Of a DNA stretch of 64,000 nucleotides, positions 9,008-18,200 are shown in pieces; positions within the stretch are counted from its first letter, which is position 1; every line of letters starts with the position of its first letter. A program made the translations under genes and the position numbers. Under the pieces are notes generated by a model. The model was not told where the DNA came from, did no database searches, and saw only the letters and a program-made list of their open reading frames with translations. Location: positions 39,295-103,294 of the forward strand of contig JAQXZD010000120.1 in NCBI GenBank assembly GCA_029227035.1, in the 5' to 3' direction. The DNA is from Lachnospiraceae bacterium (lineage in GTDB: Bacteria; Bacillota; Clostridia; Lachnospirales; Lachnospiraceae).

Positions 9008-9036
9008 ATTTTAACGACTTTTTGTATTTATTACAA
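9008..9036 (-). promoter_or_regulatory. Promoter of the comEA operon
   Basis: On the minus strand TTGTAA and TAAAAT are separated by 17 bp. This is about 55 bp before the comEA start and is the only good sigma-A-like element in the argD-comEA gap (8954-9063). Confidence 0.5.
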
Positions 9037-9063
9037 GTATATTTCATTGACAAATAAAAATTC

Positions 9064-10269
9064 TCAGTTTTCTTCTGCGACTGCAAGAAGCGCCGGTTCC
9101 AGAATGGAAATCATTTCATCCACATGCTTTTTCTCGATAATAAGCGGCGGCACCATACGAAGGACATCCGCTCCGGCGGTAATGACTAAAAGTCCGTTTT
9201 CCAGAGCCTTTGTAACCACTTTTCCAACCGGCAGCTTACATACAATTCCCTGCATCAGTCCCATTCCTCTTCTTGTCTCCAGGAAATCATATTTGCTGAC
9301 CAGTTCATCCAATTTCTGCTCCAGATAAGGTGCAACATTTTTCACATTGTCCACTACCTTCTGCTTTTCAAACTGGTCAAATACAGCAGACACTGCCGCT
9401 CCGACGAAAGGATTTCCACCATAAGTAGTTCCGTGATCACCCGGTGCGAGGGACTTGTCTGCCACCTTCTGCGTCAGGAAAAATGCGCCCACCGGAACGC
9501 CTCCTCCCAGTGCCTTTGCGCTGGTCATGATATCCGGTTTTACCCCGTAATGCTGCCATGCAAACATTTCTCCGGTACGTCCCATACCACACTGGATCTC
9601 ATCAAGAATCAGAAGAATATCCTTCTGGTCACACAGCTTTCTTACACCTTCCAGAAACGCCGGTTCCGCCGGATAAATTCCGCCCTCACCCTGTACTGTC
9701 TCCATAAGAATCGCACAGGTCTTATCTGTGACCAGCTTTTCCACACTCTCCAGATTATTAAACTCTGCAAACTTTACTCCCGGCAGCAACGGCTCAAAAG
9801 GTTCCTGATAATGTGCATTTCCGGTTACGGAAAGCGCGCCGAGACTTCTTCCATGGAAAGAATGCTGCATGGCAATGATTTCATGTCCTGCATGTCCGTC
9901 CCTGGTATATGCATATTTCTTTGCCGCTTTGATGGCTCCCTCAATAGCCTCCGTTCCGCTGTTGGTGAAAAAAATTCTGTCCATCCGGCTGGCTTTCAGC
10001 GCTTTTTTCGCCGCCTCGGCGATCGGCTCGCAGTAATAAAGATTTGACACATGCAAAACCTTATCCACCTGTTCCTTCAGCGCATTTTTGTATTCGTCAT
10101 TGCTGTAACCAAGTGCATTTACCGCAATTCCCGCCGCAAAATCCAGATACTTTTTGCCGTCCGTATCATATAAAAAGACACCTTCACCATGGTCTAAAAC
10201 CACCGGAAACCGGTTGTACACATGCACCAGTTCCTGATCCGTTTTCTCCATATATTCCTGTTTCGTCAT
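9064..10269 (-). CDS. argD: Acetylornithine aminotransferase
   Basis: A PLP-dependent class III aminotransferase converting N-acetylglutamate semialdehyde to N-acetylornithine in arginine synthesis. It has 401 residues, the usual length. FFTNSGTEAIEGAIKAAKKYA binds the PLP phosphate, ILLILDEIQCGMGRTG carries the PLP-ring Asp, and SAKALGGGVPVGAF holds the Schiff-base lysine. The gene begins 2 bp after the argB stop and is last in the argC-GNAT-argB-argD operon. GABA or ornithine transaminases share the fold, but the operon decides the call. Confidence 0.95.
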   Translation of the reverse strand: MTKQEYMEKTDQELVHVYNRFPVVLDHGEGVFLYDTDGKKYLDFAAGIAVNALGYSNDEYKNALKEQVDKVLHVSNLYYCEPIAEAAKKALKASRMDRIFFTNSGTEAIEGAIKAAKKYAYTRDGHAGHEIIAMQHSFHGRSLGALSVTGNAHYQEPFEPLLPGVKFAEFNNLESVEKLVTDKTCAILMETVQGEGGIYPAEPAFLEGVRKLCDQKDILLILDEIQCGMGRTGEMFAWQHYGVKPDIMTSAKALGGGVPVGAFFLTQKVADKSLAPGDHGTTYGGNPFVGAAVSAVFDQFEKQKVVDNVKNVAPYLEQKLDELVSKYDFLETRRGMGLMQGIVCKLPVGKVVTKALENGLLVITAGADVLRMVPPLIIEKKHVDEMISILEPALLAVAEEN

Positions 10270-10271
10270 AA

Positions 10272-11162
10272 TTATTCTCCTTTTTTCTCCACGTCACTTC
10301 TTATCACGGTTCCGATTCCGTTGTTCGTAAAAATCTCAAGCAACAGACAGTGTGCAATCCGTCCATCCAGGATATGCACCCGCGATACACCGTTTTCAAT
10401 CGCATCAATACAGTTATTCAGCTTCGGAAGCATGCCTCCTCCGATAAAGCCGTCTCGAATCAGCTCTCTTGCCTCTGTCACCGTCAGCTCCGAAATCTGT
10501 GTTGCCGGATCTTTCGGGTCCTTGTATACGCCTGCAATATCCGTAAGAAAAGCCAGCTTCTCCGCAGAGACCGCTCTGGCAATGGCACATGCCGCATCAT
10601 CCGCATTAATGTTGTAAGATTCGTAATTATCATCCATCCCGATCGGGCAGACAATCGGAAGAAAATCCTTTTCCAGAAGATCAAAGAGAATCTTTGGATT
10701 TACCTCCTTGATTTCTCCCACATATCCGATGTCCTGTCCGTCCGAAAGCTTCTTATCCACCTTCAAAAGTCCGCCGTCCTTACCGCTGATTCCGACGGAT
10801 AATACACCAAGCTCCTGCACCTTCTGCACCAGGGATTTGTTCACGCGGTTCAAAACCATCTCCGCAATCTCCATGGTCGGTCCGTCCGTCTTTCTGAGAC
10901 CGTTGACGAATTCCGGTTCCATTCCAACCTTTGAAATCCATTTGCTGATTTCCTTTCCGCCTCCATGCACGATAATCGGCTTAAAGCCCACCAGCTTCAA
11001 CAGGGTAACATCCTGTATTACCTGCTTTTTCAGCTTCTCATCAAGCATGGCGGAACCGCCGTATTTTACCACGATAATCTTGCGGTTAAACCGCTGTATA
11101 TAAGGAAGTGCCTCGATAAGCACCTGTGCTTTTTCCATAGCTTCTACATCCTGTTCACTCAT
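10272..11162 (-). CDS. argB: Acetylglutamate kinase
   Basis: Amino-acid kinase family enzyme (296 residues) phosphorylating N-acetylglutamate, usually the arginine feedback point. Motifs are [22 protein letters not shown], the [12 protein letters not shown] stretch and [10 protein letters not shown]. The N-terminal extension with PYIQRFNRK is the type seen in hexameric, arginine-sensitive NAGKs, so feedback inhibition is likely. AAGGAGA precedes the ATG. It lies 17 bp downstream of the GNAT gene and is coupled to argD. Confidence 0.96.
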   Translation of the reverse strand: MSEQDVEAMEKAQVLIEALPYIQRFNRKIIVVKYGGSAMLDEKLKKQVIQDVTLLKLVGFKPIIVHGGGKEISKWISKVGMEPEFVNGLRKTDGPTMEIAEMVLNRVNKSLVQKVQELGVLSVGISGKDGGLLKVDKKLSDGQDIGYVGEIKEVNPKILFDLLEKDFLPIVCPIGMDDNYESYNINADDAACAIARAVSAEKLAFLTDIAGVYKDPKDPATQISELTVTEARELIRDGFIGGGMLPKLNNCIDAIENGVSRVHILDGRIAHCLLLEIFTNNGIGTVIRSDVEKKGE

Positions 11163-11179
11163 TTTTATCTCCTTTGCAA

Positions 11180-11641
11180 CTACCGGTTAAACCTGGTTAT
11201 GTTGGCTTCATTTAATGTAAAATCATAATAGTTTAAATCTTCCCGGAAGTTCCATCCTGCATCCTTCCAGAAATGATTGCCAAGCTCATTGTCCTTAAAT
11301 GCAATCAGACTGACCTTGTTAATCTTTTCTTCCTTAAGTGCCCGCATACAGGCAACCGCCATCGCTTTTCCGATTCCGCGCTTTCTGTAATCCTTGTGCA
11401 CACAGACATGATACAGACAGCCTCTTCGCCCGTCATGTCCACAGAGTATGGCTCCGACAATTTTTCCGTCCGCAACCGCCACCATGCTTGTGGTGGGATT
11501 TCTCTTCAGGAAACGCAGAACCCCTTCCTTTGAATCATCAATGGAACGAATTCCAAATCCGCTGATTCCCATCCACAATTCATATACACTTTCATAATCT
11601 TCTTCCGTCATCACGCGAATCTGATATGTTGTCTCCTGCAT
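11180..11641 (-). CDS. GNAT N-acetyltransferase inside the arginine operon, possible N-acetylglutamate synthase
   Basis: A 153-residue single-domain GNAT protein. The acetyl-CoA loop is YRKRGIG in [18 protein letters not shown], and the end carries the usual NHFWKDAGW region. It is the second gene of the operon, 11 bp after argC and 17 bp before argB. This is the place where argJ (ornithine acetyltransferase) usually sits in Firmicute argCJBD operons, and no argJ is in the window. The position suggests it makes N-acetylglutamate, but the family is functionally broad. A protein or small-molecule acetyltransferase that merely shares the operon is the alternative. Confidence 0.82.
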   Translation of the reverse strand: MQETTYQIRVMTEEDYESVYELWMGISGFGIRSIDDSKEGVLRFLKRNPTTSMVAVADGKIVGAILCGHDGRRGCLYHVCVHKDYRKRGIGKAMAVACMRALKEEKINKVSLIAFKDNELGNHFWKDAGWNFREDLNYYDFTLNEANITRFNR

Positions 11642-11652
11642 AGCTCTCTCCT

Positions 11653-12711
11653 TTATGGGAAAACAGGAACCATTTCCAGACCTTCGGATTCTTTCAGTCC
11701 GAATAACAGATTCATATTCTGCACTGCCTGTCCTGCCGCTCCCTTAACCAGATTATCCAACGCACCCATCATAACCACTCTGTGCGTGCGCTCATCAATC
11801 ACAAATCCGATATCTACATAATTGCTTCCCTCAACCCATCGGGTTTCCGGACAAACACCCTGATCCAGCACACGGACAAATTTTTCCTTTCCGTAATACC
11901 GGTCGTAAACTGCCTTGATTTCTTCATAGCCCGGATAGGTACCGTCCGGTTTCCGGTTCAAAGATGCATATTCCGTTGCCAGAATTCCACGGTTCATCGG
12001 TACCAGATGCGGGGTAAAATTAACGGTGATTTCCTCACCTGCCGCATAGCCAAGCTGCTCTTCAATCTCCGGTGTATGACGGTGTGTCGTGACGCCGTAT
12101 GCCTTAATGCTCTCATTCACCTCACAGAACAGATTCTGTGTCTTGGCTCCTCTTCCTGCCCCCGAAGTACCTGATTTTGCATCGATAATCAGGGTGGACG
12201 GATCTATGAGCTTTTCCTTTACAAGAGGATAAGCCGTCAGAATCGAACAGGTGGTATAACAGCCCGGATTGGCAACCAATCGTGTATCCTTTGTAATTTT
12301 CTCCCTGTTAATCTCACAGAGACCGTATACGGCTTCCTCAATAAACTGCGGGCTCTTATGTTCAATCTTGTACCACTTCTCATAAGTTGCCACATCCTTA
12401 ATACGGTAATCTGCACTCAGATCCACGATTTTCACTTTCTCTAGAAGTTCTTCCGTAAGCACGCCTGCCAGAAATCCCTGAGGGGTTGCCGTAAAAATAA
12501 CATCCACCTCTGCCGCAAGTTCTTCCATGTTGTCATCCATGCATGCCGCATCCACAATCTCAAAAAAGTTTCTGTATACATCTGCATATTTCTGATCGAT
12601 ATAGCTTCGGGAGCCATACCACTTAATCTCTACATCCTTATGATTCATCAAAATGCGAACCAGCTCCGCTCCCGCATAACCGGTTGCACCAATAATTCCT
12701 GCCTTAATCAT
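11653..12711 (-). CDS. argC: N-acetyl-gamma-glutamyl-phosphate reductase
   Basis: NADPH-dependent reductase of the arginine pathway. MIKAGIIGATGYAGAELVRIL is the Rossmann start, and VANPGCYTTCSI holds the catalytic Cys. TTHRHTPEIEEQL and HLVPMNRGILATEY are further family blocks. The track ORF begins 117 bp upstream and would run through the promoter and the ArgR-like boxes. The ATG at 12711 has AGAGGA 6 bp upstream, giving 352 residues, close to the family norm. It is the first gene of the operon and divergent from argG. Confidence 0.95.
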   Translation of the reverse strand: MIKAGIIGATGYAGAELVRILMNHKDVEIKWYGSRSYIDQKYADVYRNFFEIVDAACMDDNMEELAAEVDVIFTATPQGFLAGVLTEELLEKVKIVDLSADYRIKDVATYEKWYKIEHKSPQFIEEAVYGLCEINREKITKDTRLVANPGCYTTCSILTAYPLVKEKLIDPSTLIIDAKSGTSGAGRGAKTQNLFCEVNESIKAYGVTTHRHTPEIEEQLGYAAGEEITVNFTPHLVPMNRGILATEYASLNRKPDGTYPGYEEIKAVYDRYYGKEKFVRVLDQGVCPETRWVEGSNYVDIGFVIDERTHRVVMMGALDNLVKGAAGQAVQNMNLLFGLKESEGLEMVPVFP

Positions 12712-12743
12712 ATTCATTCCTCTTTTCCTGTATTTACTATAAC

Positions 12744-12772
12744 AATATAGTACACCTTCCCTCTCTCGTAAA
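12744..12772 (-). promoter_or_regulatory. Promoter of argC operon
   Basis: On the minus strand TTTACG and TATATT are 17 bp apart, ending about 33 bp before the argC ATG. The pair of ArgR-like boxes lies about 20 bp upstream of its -35. A weaker third half-site (TGTGAATATTT) abuts the -35. Confidence 0.55.
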
Positions 12773-12793
12773 GAGCAAATATTCACAAATTTT

Positions 12794-12827
12794 TGTATAT
12801 TTATGCAAAAATGTGTATATTTTTTCA
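12794..12827. promoter_or_regulatory. Two tandem ArgR/AhrC-like operator boxes between argC and argG
   Basis: TGTATATTTATGCA (12794-12807) and TGTATATTTTTTCA (12814-12827) both fit the ArgR/AhrC half-palindrome TGnATWWWWATkCA with one or two mismatches. They are 20 bp apart centre to centre, on nearly the same face of the helix, as in classical ARG-box pairs. They end one base before the argG -35 element and also face argC, so one hexameric repressor could control both directions. No argR gene lies in the window. Confidence 0.6.
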
Positions 12828-12828
12828 C

Positions 12829-12857
12829 TTGAATAATAAATAAGAATGTTGTATAGT
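12829..12857 (+). promoter_or_regulatory. Promoter of argG
   Basis: TTGAAT, a 17-bp spacer and TATAGT. The -35 begins 1 bp after the second ArgR-like box. The argG ATG follows about 33 bp after the -10, with AGGAAG as ribosome binding site. Confidence 0.65.
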
Positions 12858-12890
12858 CTTAATTAAGATATATAGAAAGGAAGAATACTT

Positions 12891-14120
12891 ATGAAAGAAA
12901 AAGTTGTTTTAGCTTACTCCGGTGGTCTGGATACCACCGCAATCATACCGTGGTTAAAGGAGAATTATGACTATGACGTAGTCTGCTGCTGTGTAAACTG
13001 CGGACAGGGAAACGAACTGGATGGTCTTGAAGAGAGAGCCAAATTATCCGGCGCTGCCAAATTATATATTGAAGATATTACCGACGAATTCTGCGAGGAT
13101 TACATCATGCCTTGTGTTCAGGCCGATGCCGTATACGAGAACAAGTATCTTCTCGGAACCTCCATGGCTCGTCCGGGAATCGCCAAGAAGCTGGTTGAAA
13201 TTGCCAGAAAAGAAGGCGCTGTTGCCATCTGCCACGGCGCAACCGGAAAAGGAAACGACCAGATTCGTTTTGAGTTAAGCATCAAGGCCCTTGCCCCGGA
13301 TATCAAGATTATTGCTCCATGGCGCGATGATAAGTGGAAAATGGATTCCCGTGAATCTGAGATTGAATATTGTAAGGCACACGGCATTGACCTTCCGTTT
13401 GCTGCAGACAGCAGCTACAGCCGTGACAGAAACCTCTGGCACATCAGCCACGAAGGACTGGAACTGGAGGATCCTGCCAACGAGCCGAATTATGAGCATC
13501 TTCTGGTTCTTGGTGTATCTCCGGAGAAAGCACCGGATGAAGGCGAATATGTCACCATGACCTTTGAAAAAGGTGTTCCGACCAGCGTAAACGGTAAGAA
13601 AATGAAAGTCGCTGATATCATTACCGAACTGAACCGTCTTGGCGGCAAACACGGAATCGGTATCATTGATATCGTCGAGAACCGTGTTGTTGGTATGAAA
13701 TCCCGCGGTGTCTATGAGACTCCGGGCGGAACAATTCTTATGGAAGCTCACCGTCAGCTCGAAGAACTTGTTCTTGACCGTGATACCATGACCGTTAAGA
13801 AAGATATGGGAAATAAACTTGCACAGGTTGTATACGAAGGAAAGTGGTTCACTCCTCTGCGTGAAGCAATTCAGGCATTTGTAACATCCACACAGGAGTA
13901 TGTAACCGGCGAAGTAAAGTTCAAGCTGTACAAGGGCAATATCATCAAGGCCGGAACAACTTCCCCATACTCTCTGTATAATGAATCCCTCGCCAGCTTC
14001 ACAACCGGTGATCTCTATGACCACCATGATGCAGACGGCTTCATTACACTGTTCGGTCTTCCTCTCAAGGTTCGTGCAATGAAAAAGCTTGAAATTGAAA
14101 AGAACGGCTTATCACAGTAG
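12891..14120 (+). CDS. argG: Argininosuccinate synthase
   Basis: Joins citrulline and aspartate using ATP, the penultimate arginine step. It has 409 residues, normal for type 1 ArgG. The N-type ATP pyrophosphatase loop is AYSGGLDTT, followed by CHGATGKGNDQIRFE and the citrulline/aspartate-binding segment DSSYSRDRNLWHISHEG. It is divergently transcribed from argC. argH is not in the window. A strong bidirectional terminator follows directly. Confidence 0.97.
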   Translation: MKEKVVLAYSGGLDTTAIIPWLKENYDYDVVCCCVNCGQGNELDGLEERAKLSGAAKLYIEDITDEFCEDYIMPCVQADAVYENKYLLGTSMARPGIAKKLVEIARKEGAVAICHGATGKGNDQIRFELSIKALAPDIKIIAPWRDDKWKMDSRESEIEYCKAHGIDLPFAADSSYSRDRNLWHISHEGLELEDPANEPNYEHLLVLGVSPEKAPDEGEYVTMTFEKGVPTSVNGKKMKVADIITELNRLGGKHGIGIIDIVENRVVGMKSRGVYETPGGTILMEAHRQLEELVLDRDTMTVKKDMGNKLAQVVYEGKWFTPLREAIQAFVTSTQEYVTGEVKFKLYKGNIIKAGTTSPYSLYNESLASFTTGDLYDHHDADGFITLFGLPLKVRAMKKLEIEKNGLSQ

Positions 14121-14130
14121 AAATTCCTAT

Positions 14131-14164
14131 AAAAAAGACGTATCCTCATCGGTACGTCTTTTTT
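14131..14164. terminator. Bidirectional terminator between argG and the acyltransferase
   Basis: AAAAAAGACGTA and TACGTCTTTTTT form a perfect 12-bp stem with a 10-base loop, with U tracts on both strands. The stop codon of the minus-strand acyltransferase lies in the loop, so its last codons are encoded in the stem. Confidence 0.85.
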
Positions 14165-15174
14165 AATCCCATAAATTTGGGCGTATGTAATTTTAACACC
14201 TTTTCCACACAGTTCACCAGCTTTGGCTTGGACAAAACATGAACCACCCAGATGCTGAGACATGTCAGTACAAACAATGCAAACCAACCCCAGTCTCCCA
14301 GATAATCATAAATTCCCGCAAACATCAGCACATCCCGCAAAATCCTATGCAGCATATAAATCGGCATGGTGTGCTGGCCAATGGCAGATATCTTTGTCTG
14401 CCCACGGGGAATCAGAAACATAATTGCCCAGGATATCACAAAAGCTGCAAACATGAGCGCCAGTCTCACAAAAGCCCCGCTCCATACCGTATCCAGTTCA
14501 TAATAGGATATGTTTTCATAGACCATGCCAAGCTCATCACTGAACCGGTTTCCAAACGCCAGAATCACCGCGCAGATGATTACCGCCGCCGGCAGAACCA
14601 CACGCCTGAAGCCCGGCGTCAATGCCTGCTGAAGTGTCTGCTGATCCATATAATAGCCCAGATAAAAGAACGGTCCAAAGACCAGAATTCTCGACAGACA
14701 CAGGAAATCTCCGATTCCCTTAAAATACCCTGCGGCAAGAGCCAGAAATACGCTGACCGCCAGCACCGGCACCGGTCTGCCGTTTCGAATCATCGGAACG
14801 GACAGATACCACACTATCATGGCAAACAGATACCATGGTGCCCCGCTCTGGGAAAAGAAGTTAATTTCAGAGAAATCCCGAAACCCGGACAAGGCATATA
14901 CTGCCTGTATTACAACCACAAAAACAATATATGCCTTAATCAGATACAAAATCTTTTTGAAATTATACTGCCCGTCCCGGTATATCGTCTTTGCAAAATA
15001 TCCGGACACAAATACAAACAGCGGCATATGAAAAACATAAATCAGTCTCTTAAGCACCACCAGAAAATTTTCTCCGCGAATCGGTAGCAGAAAATGTCCC
15101 AGCACCACAAGAAAAATCAATACCGCTTTTAAATTGTCAAAAAAGTAATCTCTCTCCTTTGTCATCTCGCACAC
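14146..15174 (-). CDS. Membrane acyltransferase, acyltransferase-3/OafA family
   Basis: A 342-residue polytopic membrane protein with about ten hydrophobic segments. The family start is RDYFFDNLKAVLIFLVVLGHF, with the catalytic His in VVLGHF. VFHMPLFVFVSGYF and QHTMPIYMLHRIL follow. Such enzymes transfer acetyl or other acyl groups to sugars of surface polysaccharides, peptidoglycan or small molecules; the substrate here is unknown. The start is probably the GTG at 15174, with GAGAG upstream, rather than the ATG nine bases further, which lacks a good site. It stands alone between argG and the DUF5057 gene. Confidence 0.88.
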   Translation of the reverse strand: MCEMTKERDYFFDNLKAVLIFLVVLGHFLLPIRGENFLVVLKRLIYVFHMPLFVFVSGYFAKTIYRDGQYNFKKILYLIKAYIVFVVVIQAVYALSGFRDFSEINFFSQSGAPWYLFAMIVWYLSVPMIRNGRPVPVLAVSVFLALAAGYFKGIGDFLCLSRILVFGPFFYLGYYMDQQTLQQALTPGFRRVVLPAAVIICAVILAFGNRFSDELGMVYENISYYELDTVWSGAFVRLALMFAAFVISWAIMFLIPRGQTKISAIGQHTMPIYMLHRILRDVLMFAGIYDYLGDWGWFALFVLTCLSIWVVHVLSKPKLVNCVEKVLKLHTPKFMGLKKTYR

Positions 15175-15244
15175 TTGTCTCTCTTTTTGTATTTTTTACA
15201 ACCTTTGTATTATAGAACTTTTTTATTTTGATGACAAGTGCTTT

Positions 15245-18200
15245 TTATCCCAGATAAAACAGTGGCTGCGTAGTCATGTTCAGCTTTGTCGTATTCACAT
15301 CCTTTAACTTATTGTTCTTGATGTCAAAATACAACATGCGGTCGGAATCCTTCAGCCATGACGGCTCATAATATACGTAGTATTCCTCCCCGTTTTTCAA
15401 ATCCTTAAACATATGATTCTCGTCCGCCTGGATCGGCTGGTCATCTGAGACACGATATATGGTATCGATATACTCCTTCTTACCACCGTTCATCCGATAT
15501 ACCCAGCCATCCATCCTTGTTTTTACGGTATTGAAATCCACCGGCGTAAAGGTAACCTTAACCGGCGCTGCATCCTTTTCAATCGAAATACCATCCATGC
15601 CATTGTATTCCTGTGTAACGCTCATGGAATAACTCTGTTTCTCCACCAGCTCTGCCTCTTCATTGGTAATCTCAATCACCGGAGCCTCATAGGATGCCCG
15701 GTAGGCAGCAATCATGGTGTTGACAAACAGTTTTGTCTCCATTTCCGTCAGATTTCCTTTTTCATCCGTCGAATGACCAACACCTGAATAGAAGATATTT
15801 CCTTTACTGTAAATATAATAATTGTTTGCCGCGTCATTCGGAGATACACCATAGGTAACCGCTGTTCCCGTTCCGTTACTGTCTTTGCCATCCCATGCGG
15901 AATATTTATGGTCATCACTCAGACAATACCAGACTGTTACCTCCGGATCCTCAACATTAAGCTGATACCACTGCCCATGCGTATCCGAAATCGGAAGCGT
16001 ATCGCTGATCTTGTATGGATACTCCGTAATCTCTCCGTCATTTAATTTGGATGCCGTGGTCGTAAGATCATTGTTATTGTTAAAACCTGTTTTTTGGGTA
16101 AAATAGGTTTTATTACATATATATGCTCCCTTTGGATTTTGAACCATATACCGGTACGGAACCTTTCTGTCTATATTTATATTTTTATTGTTCCATCCGA
16201 GACGCTTCAGCGCATAATAGGTAAATCCATGCTTTGCCGAAGAAGAAATCGTATCATAATGATTGTTTTCGGTCAAATTCTGATAGTTAATCAGCAAATC
16301 TCTCTGTTCCTTAGGAAGCTGGTTGCTGACCATCTCATAACGGTTCATTCCCATGAGATCCCGCAGCATGGCATTTGCCGTGGAACCAAAAATTTTCTTC
16401 GAATCTTCAAAATCCAGATATTTCGCGGTCTCATTATACATGGACGTCACATCATGGGTAAACAGAATACTCTTTCCCTGTGCTGCAAAATATTCCAGAT
16501 ATTCCACTGCAGCAATTCCGGAGAGATCCGTAGCGCCATACGCATCGCCAAAACCTACAATAATCATATTGTAATCGGCCGGTTTTTTATTTAACCCATT
16601 CAGGTATTTGATACTGTTTTCATTCACAGGATTTGAATCCGTTATCTCCGACGATGAATCAAAATGAAATCTCGGGCCGGAAAAGCAATTACGGAACTCG
16701 CTCCACGTTGTGGTATCTATGGAAATCTCATAGTCCACCAGATCCTTATAATACTTCTTAAAACGGTCATTCTTTAAATCCAGTTTTCCGGAATACTTGT
16801 TGTCGGGCTTTGGCATAATCTGCAGAACCTGAATCTTCTTTTTATCTTTCTCCTGTCCCTTCGCTGCGGAGCATCCGGTCTTCACATACCGAACCTGCGG
16901 ACAGTCTGTCTGATATACCTCCAGCTTCCACTGCAGCAATCCGACCAGAGAAGCCGGAAGTCTGTACCTGCAGATATTCTCTCCTTCCTTCGCAGTCTTC
17001 TCCTGCAGAACCTCGTCATCCTCAAATTTTCCGTTCCGGTTTGCATCCATATACAGACGATAAGAATATCCCGGCTGATTTACCTGAAATACAAACTGCA
17101 GATAAGATCTGCCGCCCGACTGCGGAAGATAGCTCTCCGTCTTAAACTCGGCGCTTGTTTCATCTTTCGTTGTTCCGTCATAGAGAACCGGTAGCTCCGT
17201 AAACACAACATCCTCCGCCAGTCCCTTTCGCACTGCCTTTAAAATCTGCTCTGTCTGCGTTGTCGAGTATACTCCCTTATCCTTTTGGTATTCTTCCACA
17301 AACTTCCAGATATTCGAAGTATTGTCAACCAGACTCTTCGGAAGCTGATAGAGATATCCCGCTGCGACAATCGGATATCCCGCTTTTGCAAACTCCTCCA
17401 ACTCCGCTTTCTTTAGCGAACTGATGTCGTTTCCTGCAAAACGAAGCTCTGTGCTTTCTACTTTTTTATTCTTTTCCTTATCCCAAAGGAACTGAACCGA
17501 ACGGTCCTTTCCATCTACCTGTATCTCCGGACTTTCTATCATATCTCCGGTATGAGAATAAATCTTTCCGTCCATGGAGTTATCATTCCAGTCCGGAAGC
17601 ATTATGGTTGTCTGCTGTTGATTGCCGCTTACATTCTTCAGGGAAACCGTTTTTGCCGCTTTATGATAAGCGCCATCATCCATTCCCAGATAAATCAGAT
17701 CATAGGTACTGTTTAAATCCTCTGCCTTCCCGTTGAACTCTGCCGTTGTCTGGTGCGTAATCTCGATTTCTCCGGTATAACCAGGAAGCAGCATACGGAC
17801 ATAAGACTCCTGCAGAGTCCACTTCGGCTCATACCTATCTTCTTCTTCCTTTCCGTTCTTATCTTTCATTTTCTGAAGGTCGACACAAGGCTCCAGATCC
17901 AAAACACGCAAAGTCTGCTCCTGCGGTTCTGTGGAATCCTCAATTCCCAGAATAAACCGAACGGCATCGGACGGATTCGGATCTGTAATCTGCTTTCCTT
18001 CTATATAATCCTGAAACTCATCAAACTTATCTACATTTGCCAGCTTCTGAATTATATATTCGCCTCGCAGAAGTCCATTGTCTCCCTTGTACGAATACAC
18101 ATGCTCCAGAGTCCAGTTCTTATACCCTTCATTAGAAGGTGTCGGTGTCATATTATAATTCTGCCAAGCTTCCGCTCCCGACCAGTACGCATACTGCTCA

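Noticed and set aside
13275-14027. 250-residue minus-strand ORF
   Set aside because: Antisense to argG, which is unmistakable.
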